Part shown: positions 16,255-22,435 of the stretch, piece by piece
Position numbering within the stretch: position 1 is the first letter of the stretch
How the letters are laid out: every line of letters begins with the position of its first letter
Assembly (NCBI GenBank): GCA_044238965.1
Contig: JBIICJ010000015.1
Span: 1-29,334 of the forward strand
DNA length: 29,334 nucleotides
Direction of reading: 5' to 3'
DNA from: Micavibrio_B sp044238965
GTDB taxonomy: Bacteria; Pseudomonadota; Alphaproteobacteria; Micavibrionales; Micavibrionaceae
The notes under the pieces: generated by a model
Seen by the model: the letters and a program-made list of their open reading frames with translations, nothing else
Databases searched by the model: none
What the model was told of the DNA's origin: nothing
Made by a program: the position numbers and the translations under genes

Positions 16255-16437
16255 ATGCCATCATTTGATCGTAATAAAATATTAGTCGCTGGATTTACAA
16301 TCGTTGCCGCAGGTGTTGCTACCTATCTCGCGCGCAGAGAATTGAAAAAAATGAATTTTGAATGGGATGATATTGATGGTGATGAATATCGTGGATATGC
16401 GCGCAACCTTGAGGGAATAATTCCTCCAATACAATAA
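16255..16437 (+). CDS. Small single-helix protein of unknown function (60 aa)
   Basis: A 60-aa product with one hydrophobic helix (about 9-25) after a short positive N-terminus (MPSFDRNK), then a basic ARRELKK and an acidic tail rich in Asp and Glu (EWDDIDGDEYRGYARN). It starts 12 bases after the previous stop with AAAGGGA as ribosome binding site, so it is very likely co-transcribed. The layout, an anchor plus a short charged tail, gives no specific function. A chance frame is unlikely given the tight spacing and ribosome binding site. Confidence 0.65.
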   Translation: MPSFDRNKILVAGFTIVAAGVATYLARRELKKMNFEWDDIDGDEYRGYARNLEGIIPPIQ

Positions 16438-16467
16438 TATCTAACTGTGTAAAAGGAGTGGAAAGAT

Positions 16468-16761
16468 ATGACTGAGTTATTTGACCCGCCCATTGATAAA
16501 AGAACATTACCAAACCTCCAGACAAGAAACCCTATGACGTATTGCTTGATGGTGGCGGCATTAGGTTTGACGTCTGCCGCGATCGCAGAAGAAGTTATCA
16601 ATCCGTCTCTCAATTGGGGTAATGTTGTTTCACCTAAAATAGCGCCGCCTCAGCAAGAACCAGAAACCTTCTGCCAGAATGTGGCAAAGCATGATAATCC
16701 TATGGCAGAACTCATTGGCCGAACAGTCTGTGGTCATCAACCAAAACCGCCCCAGTTTTGA
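16468..16761 (+). CDS. Small membrane-anchored or secreted protein (97 aa)
   Basis: It begins MTEL like the first gene of the operon, has a hydrophilic 20-residue lead, one hydrophobic segment (about 23-41, ending TSAAIAEE, which could be a cleavable signal), then a Pro-rich region and Cys 69 and Cys 88 near the C-terminus, which could form a disulphide outside the cytoplasm. AAAGGAG precedes the start by about 10 bases and the gene is 30 bases after the previous stop. No known family. With its two neighbours it looks like a set of small envelope proteins, but nothing shows what they do. Confidence 0.65.
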   Translation: MTELFDPPIDKRTLPNLQTRNPMTYCLMVAALGLTSAAIAEEVINPSLNWGNVVSPKIAPPQQEPETFCQNVAKHDNPMAELIGRTVCGHQPKPPQF

Positions 16762-16820
16762 GGTAAAATAGCTTTATAAACCGCCTCCTTAAAAAACTTA
16801 GGGGAATCTTAATTTTTTTC

Positions 16821-16850
16821 TTGAATTATAGTATATTAGTAGAGTATAGA
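16821..16850 (+). promoter_or_regulatory. Candidate promoter of the speF-type leader and decarboxylase
   Basis: TTGAAT (16821-16826), 18 bases, TATAGA (16845-16850), in an AT-rich stretch. The start would be near 16857, at the beginning of the structured leader. Confidence 0.45.
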
Positions 16851-17035
16851 GTACCGACGTACGTGCCACTGTCCCGTGGCCCCCTACCAATGGGGGTGCC
16901 CCTTTAAGGAGTACGAGGTTCCTTCCGAGAGATGAATCGGTTACGGAGCTTCCCCCAAAAGGCTGGTTATGCAACGGCGATAAAAACTTGATGTTAACTC
17001 GTGGTCGAAAGACCACATTGATATAGGGATTTTAC
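16851..17035 (+). ncRNA. speF-type cis-regulatory RNA leader
   Basis: About 185 bases of highly structured leader lie directly in front of an ornithine decarboxylase-like gene, where the alphaproteobacterial speF motif is known to occur. Visible hairpins are GCCAC/GTGGC within 16864-16880, CCCCC/GGGGG (16880-16884 with 16892-16896), and GTGGTC-GAAA-GACCAC (17001-17016) with a GNRA-type loop just before the ribosome binding site AGGGA. The opening ACCGACGTACGTGCCAC matches my memory of the motif, but no covariance model was run. Its ligand, if any, is not known to me; polyamine or ornithine feedback would be a natural guess. Confidence 0.65.
16932..16991 (+). CDS. Possible 19-codon upstream peptide inside the speF-type leader
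   Basis: ATG 16932 to TGA 16989-16991 encodes MNRLRSFPQKAGYATAIKT. Purine-rich GAGAG abuts the start and AGGAG lies about 20 bases upstream. In gammaproteobacteria a small leader peptide senses ornithine upstream of speF; this could be a parallel or merely a chance frame in a conserved RNA. Confidence 0.25.
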   Translation: MNRLRSFPQKAGYATAIKT

Positions 17036-17039
17036 GCTC

Positions 17040-18287
17040 ATGACCAGCACCACTACCCCGAACGGGGGAGTTGTACTCCGCCTATCCGCATTTAAAAAAT
17101 CAAATGCAAAAAAATCAAATGATCGCATTCACGCGCCTCATGCATTTTCAGGCACGCCATGTTTCCGCGGCACTATTGATGATGTTGTGCGCGAATTGCA
17201 ACCATCTGTGCCTTTATATATCACCCGTCCTGATGTGTTGGCCGACGAAGTATCAACATTTGTGAAATCATTTCCTGGTGAAACTGTGTATGCAGTGAAA
17301 TGCAACACAGACAAAGCTGTATTGTCAGTGATGCACAAAGCTGGTGTGAAATCATTTGACGTTGCATCACTCGAAGAAATTCGCATGATCCGTAAAATTG
17401 CACCGAAAACAAAACTTTATTTCATGCACCCAATTAAATCACCTGAATCAATTCGTGAAGCCTATTTCACGCATGGCGTGCGCGCGTTTGTGATTGATTG
17501 CAAAGATGAGCTTTACAAAATTATGCGCGAAACAGATTTGGCAACAGATTTGGAATTATTCGTGCGTTTGGCATTGCCAAAGAATAAGAAAGCATTGATT
17601 GATTTCTCATCCAAATTTGGTGCTTTGCCTGCTGAATCTGCTGAATTATTATCTCTTGCGCGCAACGTATCATCACGTTTGGGTTTATCGTTACATGTGG
17701 GTACACAATGCACTGATCCATCTGCGTATAAACGCGCAATCAAAGACGCAGCGGCAGTCATTAAAAATGCAAATGTGACCGTTGATGTACTTGATGTTGG
17801 TGGTGGATTCCCTGTTGAATATCCGGGTCAGGACGTACCACCATTATCTGATTTTATGAATGCTATCAAAGATGGTATCGCGCAATATAAATTATCGCAC
17901 ATGGAATTATTGTGCGAACCAGGTCGTGCGCTTGTGGCGCGCTCAACATCATTAATTGTGCGTGTTGATGGCCGCAAAAATGATTTATTATTTATCAATG
18001 ATGGTACCTATGGCGGTATGTTTGATGCGGGTTCAACCGTGCGTTCACGTTTTCCTGTGCGCCGTATTTCATTCCGCGCGCAAACACAAAATGTGGAATC
18101 GCTTCCATTCCGTTTTGCAGGTCCGACATGTGATTCCATCGACATGATGGATGGCCCATTTTATTTGCCTGCCGACATCAAAGATGGCGATTGGATTGAA
18201 GTTGGCCACATGGGCGCGTATAGCGAAGCCATGCGCAGCAACTTCAATGGCTTTGGCCATTGCGATAAAGTTATGTTGCTCAAATAA
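17040..18287 (+). CDS. Type III PLP-dependent ornithine/lysine decarboxylase-like enzyme
   Basis: The 415-aa product belongs to the fold III alanine-racemase/ornithine decarboxylase group, which decarboxylates ornithine to putrescine (some members act on lysine). The PLP lysine is in YAVKCN (Lys 87). HVGTQ is at 219-223, the phosphate-binding GGGFPVEYPG at 254-263, EPGR at 293-296, the active-site Cys-Asp in GPTCDSID (Cys 364, Asp 365), and GAYS at 392-395. The first 30 or so residues are Lys/Ser-rich and extend beyond the usual start. The speF-type leader and AGGGA fix the ATG at 17040. The motifs alone do not settle ornithine versus lysine preference. A terminator follows, so it is transcribed alone. 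Confidence 0.9.
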   Translation: MTSTTTPNGGVVLRLSAFKKSNAKKSNDRIHAPHAFSGTPCFRGTIDDVVRELQPSVPLYITRPDVLADEVSTFVKSFPGETVYAVKCNTDKAVLSVMHKAGVKSFDVASLEEIRMIRKIAPKTKLYFMHPIKSPESIREAYFTHGVRAFVIDCKDELYKIMRETDLATDLELFVRLALPKNKKALIDFSSKFGALPAESAELLSLARNVSSRLGLSLHVGTQCTDPSAYKRAIKDAAAVIKNANVTVDVLDVGGGFPVEYPGQDVPPLSDFMNAIKDGIAQYKLSHMELLCEPGRALVARSTSLIVRVDGRKNDLLFINDGTYGGMFDAGSTVRSRFPVRRISFRAQTQNVESLPFRFAGPTCDSIDMMDGPFYLPADIKDGDWIEVGHMGAYSEAMRSNFNGFGHCDKVMLLK

Positions 18288-18323
18288 CGTATTAACGTAT
18301 GTTATTCAGAAGCAGAAATATCT

Positions 18324-18355
18324 CAAAGGGCGCATTATGCGCCCTTTGTTATTTA
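18324..18355 (+). terminator. Terminator after the decarboxylase gene
   Basis: CAAAGGGCGCA (18324-18334) and TGCGCCCTTTG (18338-18348) are perfect inverted repeats with a 3-base loop, followed by the T-rich TTATTTAT. Confidence 0.82.
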
Positions 18356-18439
18356 TATGTTACGATTGATTTATCAAATGTTATAGACTATCAATAATGA
18401 TAGATTTAGAAAATTAACTTTTTTATGTAAGGCATAATC

Positions 18440-18958
18440 ATGAAACAGATCAAAAAAATTCTTATAGTATTTTCGGTTCTTATTTTGGTTACAGGCTGCG
18501 CTGCAACACCCAGTCAGAACACATATATGGAGAATGAAGCAGGCAAAGCACGCAAAGTAGAATTTGGTAAAGTTGTTGACGTTCGTCCCATCACAATTAA
18601 ATCACAAAATACGGGTGGTGGTGCGTTGGTTGGCGGCCTTGCGGGTGCGGGAATTGGCAGTCAAATTGGCGAAGGCGATGGGAATGGTGCCGCCATTATT
18701 GTTGGTGCATTAGGGGGAATGGTCGCAGGTGCGGTGGCCGAAAACCAAATGGGCAATAAAGAAGGTTTTGATATCACCGTGACATTGCGCGATGGTGGAA
18801 CAGTGACAGTGTCCCAATATTTTTCTGAAACTGATGAAAGAATTAAAGTCGGGCAGCGCGTCATGGTGCAAACATCGGGCGATTATATGCGCGTATTACC
18901 AGCAAGCCATTTGCCCGAATCGATCAAACGTCCGAAAAAAATTGACGTTGTTGATTGA
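18440..18958 (+). CDS. SlyB-like glycine-zipper outer-membrane lipoprotein
   Basis: The 172-aa precursor has a lipoprotein signal: KQIKK, a hydrophobic stretch and the lipobox VTGC with Cys 20. The mature part has a linker, a glycine-zipper region of two short hydrophobic segments (about residues 60-98, GGALVGGLAGAGIGSQIG and a second Gly/Ala-rich run) and a beta-rich C-terminal domain (ITVTLRDGGTVTVSQYF). This matches the SlyB/Pcp group of lipoproteins, which are linked to outer-membrane integrity. There is no Asp after the Cys, so sorting to the outer membrane is expected from the usual rule. TAAGG precedes the ATG. It stands alone between a terminator and a tRNA gene. Confidence 0.85.
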   Translation: MKQIKKILIVFSVLILVTGCAATPSQNTYMENEAGKARKVEFGKVVDVRPITIKSQNTGGGALVGGLAGAGIGSQIGEGDGNGAAIIVGALGGMVAGAVAENQMGNKEGFDITVTLRDGGTVTVSQYFSETDERIKVGQRVMVQTSGDYMRVLPASHLPESIKRPKKIDVVD

Positions 18959-18965
18959 TAGTTAA

Positions 18966-19042
18966 GCATCCGTAGCTCAGCTGGATAGAGCGTTGCCCTC
19001 CGGAGGCAAAGGTCAGAGGTTCGAATCCCCTCGGATGCGCCA
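18966..19042 (+). tRNA. tRNA-Arg (anticodon CCG)
   Basis: A 77-base cloverleaf with acceptor GCATCCG/CGGATGC, D arm GCTC/GAGC, anticodon arm TTGCC-CTCCGGA-GGCAA giving CCG, T arm with TTCGAAT loop, discriminator G, and an encoded CCA at 19040-19042. The T stem has one A-C mismatch (AGAGG against CCCCT), tolerated but worth noting. No integrase or repeat of its 3' end is seen nearby. Confidence 0.96.
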
Positions 19043-19078
19043 ACTTAAAATTTATAATTATTTTTAAAAAATAAAAAT

Positions 19079-19438
19079 CTATTTCCACTTGGTTTTTCCG
19101 CTCCATTTTAATGCGAGCGCATCAAGCGAATCTATGACCTTTTCTAATTCATGCCCGCGATCTGTAAGGCTATAGGTCACCTTTGGTGGAATAGTTGCTT
19201 CGTGGTGGCGATTTAAAATACCAACATCCTCCAGCATGCGTAACCGCTCGGTTAGTACCTTGGCTGATATGGTGGGCATTTGTTTTTTTAATTGACCAAA
19301 GCGCATATCACCGCGCGTGCGAATAAGCCATAAAATATAGGTTGTCCATGGCCCGCTTAAAATAGAAATTAATCCATGCAGAGCGCAATCCATAGAACTA
19401 TAGCTCATGAGATTAATATGGCTTGATTTGCGTTTCAT
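19079..19438 (-). CDS. HxlR-family winged-helix transcriptional regulator
   Basis: A 119-aa protein with the HxlR pattern: an N-terminal Cys (Cys 18, in MDCALHGLISILSGPW), then ILWLIRTRGDMRFGQLKKQM, the recognition-helix region TISAKVLTERLRMLEDVGIL, and the wing PPKVTYSLTDRG. HxlR proteins usually bind DNA as dimers, and those with an N-terminal Cys often sense electrophiles or oxidants through it. It is divergent from a glutathione S-transferase gene 125 bases away, the common arrangement of a regulator facing its target. Three operator-like repeats lie between them. No good ribosome binding site precedes the ATG at 19438; a downstream ATG (M11) is an alternative. Confidence 0.9.
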   Translation of the reverse strand: MKRKSSHINLMSYSSMDCALHGLISILSGPWTTYILWLIRTRGDMRFGQLKKQMPTISAKVLTERLRMLEDVGILNRHHEATIPPKVTYSLTDRGHELEKVIDSLDALALKWSGKTKWK

Positions 19439-19442
19439 TTAA

Positions 19443-19488
19443 TAGTTACTTTCAGGTAATTAGTTACTTTAAAGTTCTTAGTTGCTAT
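19443..19488. promoter_or_regulatory. Three 18-bp-phased operator-like repeats between hxlR and gst
   Basis: TAGTTACTTT occurs at 19443-19452 and 19461-19470, and TAGTTGCTAT at 19479-19488: three copies at an exact 18-bp period. A 10-bp palindrome, ACTTTAAAGT (19466-19475), joins the second and third. These are candidate HxlR sites controlling both divergent genes. Confidence 0.55.
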
Positions 19489-19562
19489 TCGTAATTTATA
19501 CCATTAAATATATCATCATTGATAGAAATTTTTTCTAACCAATTTATTTTAAAGGAGATGTT

Positions 19563-20183
19563 ATGAAACTATATTACAGCCCAGCGTCATGCGCGATGTC
19601 ACCCCATATTGTTCTCAATGAATTAGGGTTAACCTATGATTTAGAGCGTGTTGATCTCAAAACCAAAACTACTGAAACAGGCAAAGATTTTAATGCAATC
19701 AATGAACAGGGCGCTGTACCATTTCTTGTTTTAGATAATGGCGAAACCTTGACAGAAGGCGCGGCAATTGTGCAATATCTGGCCGATCAAAAACCAAATA
19801 TAGGTCTTATTCCTGCGGCTGGAACATTGGAACGCACGCGTGTTCAGGAATGGTTGAATTATATTTCAACTGAAATGCACAAAACACATGTTCCGTTATT
19901 CAAGCCAGACTATCCAGAGGAATCAAAGAAGATTGCATTGGCAAATGTAAAAAAAGCTTATGACTATGTTTCAAAAAAACTTGGTACAAAATCCTATTTG
20001 TTAGGTGAGCAATTCACAGTGGCCGATGCATATTTATTCACGGTGATTAACTGGCATAATTTTATCAATCTTGATATTTCACCATGGCCAGTTTTGGTGG
20101 AATACCAAAAACGTGTGAGTGCGCGCCCATCTGTAATAGCCACAATGGAAAAAGAGGGGCTTTTAAACAAAAAAGCTGCATAG
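19563..20183 (+). CDS. Glutathione S-transferase, probably beta class
   Basis: The 206-aa protein has a thioredoxin-like N-terminal domain with MKLYYSPASC (Cys 10 at the beta-class position), the cis-proline segment AVPFL (Pro 53) and the glutathione-binding TEGAAI (64-69), followed by the all-helical C-terminal domain with FTVADAY. It conjugates glutathione to electrophiles or reduces mixed disulphides. AAAGGAG precedes the ATG. The divergent HxlR regulator suggests induction by reactive compounds. A terminator ends the transcript directly after. Confidence 0.92.
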   Translation: MKLYYSPASCAMSPHIVLNELGLTYDLERVDLKTKTTETGKDFNAINEQGAVPFLVLDNGETLTEGAAIVQYLADQKPNIGLIPAAGTLERTRVQEWLNYISTEMHKTHVPLFKPDYPEESKKIALANVKKAYDYVSKKLGTKSYLLGEQFTVADAYLFTVINWHNFINLDISPWPVLVEYQKRVSARPSVIATMEKEGLLNKKAA

Positions 20184-20198
20184 TCTTCCTAGATTCAG

Positions 20199-20236
20199 CG
20201 CCAGAGGTTCTTTCACTAAAACCTCTGGCGTTTTAT
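20199..20236 (+). terminator. Terminator after gst
   Basis: CGCCAGAGGTT (20199-20209) and AACCTCTGGCG (20220-20230) form an 11-bp perfect stem with a 10-base loop, then TTTTATT. Confidence 0.88.
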
Positions 20237-20263
20237 TGAATTACATGACCCAGCTTATACTTA

Positions 20264-20281
20264 ATGATTTGTACAAATCAT
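20264..20281. promoter_or_regulatory. 18-bp perfect palindrome
   Basis: ATGATTTGTACAAATCAT is its own reverse complement. It lies in the 332-base gap between gst and the GNAT-like gene, 30 bases after the gst terminator. Its form suits a dimeric regulator; no adjacent gene identifies that regulator. Confidence 0.55.
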
Positions 20282-20325
20282 CCATTTTGGTAGTTATTTT
20301 ACTACGAATAAAAAGTTAAAATTAA

Positions 20326-20445
20326 TTACATTTTAAATGTCGGGACATTTCCTTCGTTTGATGGTGATGCGCTAATTGATGTCCCTCCATTATTATTAAC
20401 CTTTTTCCAATACCAATCGAAGGCGAAATTACTAAAAATAGCGCA
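20326..20445 (-). pseudogene. Possible gene remnant: 39-codon open stretch without a start
   Basis: Read on the minus strand, the frame runs from just inside a TAA to a TAA at 20328-20326, with FDWYWKKVNNN, GGTSISASPS and NEGNVPTFKM. It has no ATG, GTG or TTG start upstream of the protein-like part and no ribosome binding site. It may be the tail of a lost gene or a chance frame. Its upstream end runs into the inverted repeat at 20443-20475. Confidence 0.2.
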
Positions 20446-20483
20446 TTAATATAATTGACATAACTATATTAATGCACTATACT
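20443..20483 (+). promoter_or_regulatory. Promoter with -35 box inside a perfect inverted repeat
   Basis: TTGACA (20455-20460) and TATACT (20478-20483) are 17 bases apart, a near-consensus promoter for the GNAT-like gene. GCATTAATATA (20443-20453) and TATATTAATGC (20465-20475) are exact inverted repeats that flank the -35 box with an 11-base centre. A repressor bound there would block RNA polymerase. Confidence 0.7.
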
Positions 20484-20515
20484 CATTTGGTGGTTGAATT
20501 TTTGAGGAGAGCCAA

Positions 20516-21478
20516 ATGGTTGATTTAAGTAGTAATTGGGAAAGCGCAAGTCAGATAGATAAAAAACAAATTTTTACCGTTCATTTGGTATCCACACCAG
20601 AAGAATTAGTCAATCAGTGGAATCCGGTCTTCGAACAAGTGTTTACGGACGAAAATGATAGAGAGCCAATTGAAACTTTATTAGAACGTCTTTCGAATGG
20701 TGAAAAATTTTTTATGATGCGCAATTCTCATGGTGATGTTGTGGGTATTGAACTTCCTCAAATTATGCAAGGGTCGACTGCCATGTATATTCCATGGACT
20801 GGTGTTTTAGAAGAATATCGTAACTTAGGTATTGGCACTATAATGAATAGTACTATTTCAAATTACATGAAAAATAATTTTGGTGTTACCCATACCTTAC
20901 TAGATATTGAGGATCCCGATCGTCTTCATACATCGGCTTATGATCCAGAAGAGATGCCTGAAGCAATTGAATTGGCAGCAAGACGCGTGAATTATTGGCG
21001 TCGTGTTGGTGACGGCACCGGCGTGAATGGTGGTGGCTTTGTTGTTGTAAATGATACAACATTACCAACTGGTCAAAAATTAGAGTATGTTCGTCCAGCA
21101 TCAGATGATAATAATAAAATTCAGGCCTATGATCATATGTGTATCCGCTTTGATGATAAATCCTTAATTTCTGAGCATATGAACCCAGAGCAGACTGCAG
21201 TATCTAGAGATTTCGTAAGACAATGTTATCTAGATATGAATCGTCTTCAATATGGAGATATTTCTGAAGCTGAACTACGTGGAACATTTCCAGCAATTAA
21301 TCAATATCTTACAGATATTGATAACATTAGCTCTGAGTTTTTACCGATTGATACAACGCCCATTGTACAAAAATCGTCACCTAGATTAGATGTAGAAGTG
21401 GTGATGGTTCCCCCAGAACAGCCTAGAGCGCGAGATCTGCAATTAGGACCGGCCATACAAATGAGGGGATTGGGCTAA
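20516..21478 (+). CDS. GNAT-like acyltransferase-fold protein of unknown role
   Basis: The 320-aa product has a region resembling GNAT motif A, VLEEYRNLGIGTIM (residues 97-110, acyl-CoA loop RNLGIG at 102-107), after strands VHLVSTPEE and FFMMRN. A following MKNNFGVTHTLLDIEDPDRL segment fits the later GNAT strand. About 160 C-terminal residues look non-GNAT, ending in a Pro/Arg-rich tail with ARDLQLGPAIQMRGLG. The substrate is unknown; the fold assignment rests on the one motif and layout. GAGGAG precedes the ATG. The palindromic operator over its promoter indicates tight control. A terminator follows, so it is monocistronic. Confidence 0.65.
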   Translation: MVDLSSNWESASQIDKKQIFTVHLVSTPEELVNQWNPVFEQVFTDENDREPIETLLERLSNGEKFFMMRNSHGDVVGIELPQIMQGSTAMYIPWTGVLEEYRNLGIGTIMNSTISNYMKNNFGVTHTLLDIEDPDRLHTSAYDPEEMPEAIELAARRVNYWRRVGDGTGVNGGGFVVVNDTTLPTGQKLEYVRPASDDNNKIQAYDHMCIRFDDKSLISEHMNPEQTAVSRDFVRQCYLDMNRLQYGDISEAELRGTFPAINQYLTDIDNISSEFLPIDTTPIVQKSSPRLDVEVVMVPPEQPRARDLQLGPAIQMRGLG

Positions 21479-21511
21479 TACACGTCCTAATTTTATTTAA
21501 AAAATTGCATG

Positions 21512-21542
21512 CGGCCGAACGAAAGTTTCGGCCGAATTTTTT
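21512..21542 (+). terminator. Terminator after the GNAT-like gene
   Basis: CGGCCGAA (21512-21519) and TTCGGCCG (21527-21534) form an 8-bp stem with a 7-base loop, followed by AATTTTTT. Confidence 0.88.
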
Positions 21543-21576
21543 ATATTAAAAAGATTATTTTATAGCGGGTATTTTA

Positions 21577-21605
21577 TTGACATAAAAAGTTGATTGGCCT
21601 ATAAG
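21577..21605 (+). promoter_or_regulatory. Strong promoter abutting the ATG at 21614
   Basis: TTGACA (21577-21582), 17 bases, TATAAG (21600-21605). The ATG is only 8 bases beyond the -10 box, so RNA would start at or near it. The upstream TTTTATTGACA matches the start of the repeat in the promoters near 4580 and 5320. Confidence 0.7.
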
Positions 21606-21613
21606 TATATACT

Positions 21614-22435
21614 ATGAAAAACACCCTATCAGAGCCCGTGCAATTAGGCAAAGCCCCCGCGAATTTGGCCAATAAGCCAAAATTTAGCAGCTATTTCAAC
21701 AACCGCCAAAAATTCCGTGCGGTTGCAATGGGTTCGGCATTATTGGTAAGTGCATGGGGTGGCGCGCATTTGGCGGGATGGGATAAATTTCTGGATCCGA
21801 CGCTACCACTTGCCACTGATGCGGAATTAAATGAAGCCAATTATCCTAACCGCATTGTGATGTCGGAAACACTCATCAATCGTATTAATGTAACGGCTAG
21901 ATGTACCATCACTACACGCTCTTATGGTTTGGTGCATGTTTATGCAGATATACCATATGGATTACCTGAAGGTATTGAAGAGCACCAAGTAAGCAAAGAA
22001 GAAGATGTTTTGCCAACCTGCATCAACATGATCAGGGATAAATTTAGTAATGGACGGGCAAGAAATGTTACATACGAAATAAATATAAAAAATGCATGGA
22101 GCGGGTCTGTTGCTGCGCCAGGTTTTGGCCCATTTGAAGATGGGGATGAAAATGGCAACGGCATTCGTAATGAAAGCCTTCCTCTATCATTGGGAAATAA
22201 ATGGCACGATAATGATGCGATTGAACGATTAGAAGAAGCACAAGAAGATTATCTAAGTGTAAAGCAAGCTTTGCGTGATCGTGATAATCGATCTGCAAAT
22301 TTATTAGGGCGCGCTTGGCAATGGACAAAAGATACCGCCTATAGCGCAATTGGATGGGAAACCATGGCCGATCAAATACAACAAAGCTTATGGGATAGAG
22401 TCACAGGAGGAAATAATGAAGCACACCCCTCGTGA
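21614..22435 (+). CDS. Membrane-anchored protein of unknown function, first of a tandem pair
   Basis: A 273-aa protein with a cytoplasmic N-terminus of about 33 residues, one transmembrane helix (34-54, ending SAWGGAHLAGW) and a large extracytoplasmic part containing Cys 97 and Cys 136. It resembles the next gene in order: T..C with a following LV-V strand, a second Cys, an S.P-SLG-K segment, and a helix with ND..RLEEA.ED. The C-terminal region is helical and Trp-rich (GRAWQWTKDTAYSAIGW). No family is recognised. There is no ribosome binding site, and the -10 box is 8 bases from the ATG, so the mRNA is probably leaderless. It overlaps the next gene by 20 bases. Confidence 0.75.
   Translation: MKNTLSEPVQLGKAPANLANKPKFSSYFNNRQKFRAVAMGSALLVSAWGGAHLAGWDKFLDPTLPLATDAELNEANYPNRIVMSETLINRINVTARCTITTRSYGLVHVYADIPYGLPEGIEEHQVSKEEDVLPTCINMIRDKFSNGRARNVTYEINIKNAWSGSVAAPGFGPFEDGDENGNGIRNESLPLSLGNKWHDNDAIERLEEAQEDYLSVKQALRDRDNRSANLLGRAWQWTKDTAYSAIGWETMADQIQQSLWDRVTGGNNEAHPS

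Noticed and set aside
16798..17016. 72-aa minus-strand frame in the speF-type leader
   Set aside because: It is antisense to a structured RNA, with no ribosome binding site or family resemblance.
18966..19042. tRNA-Arg as an integration site
   Set aside because: tRNA genes are common attachment sites, but no integrase and no repeat of the 3' end was seen within the following 10 kb.
20516..21478. LuxI-type autoinducer synthase, suggested by the GNAT-like core and a palindromic operator
   Set aside because: The length (320 aa) and motifs do not fit LuxI, the inverted repeat is not lux-box-like, and no LuxR gene is nearby.
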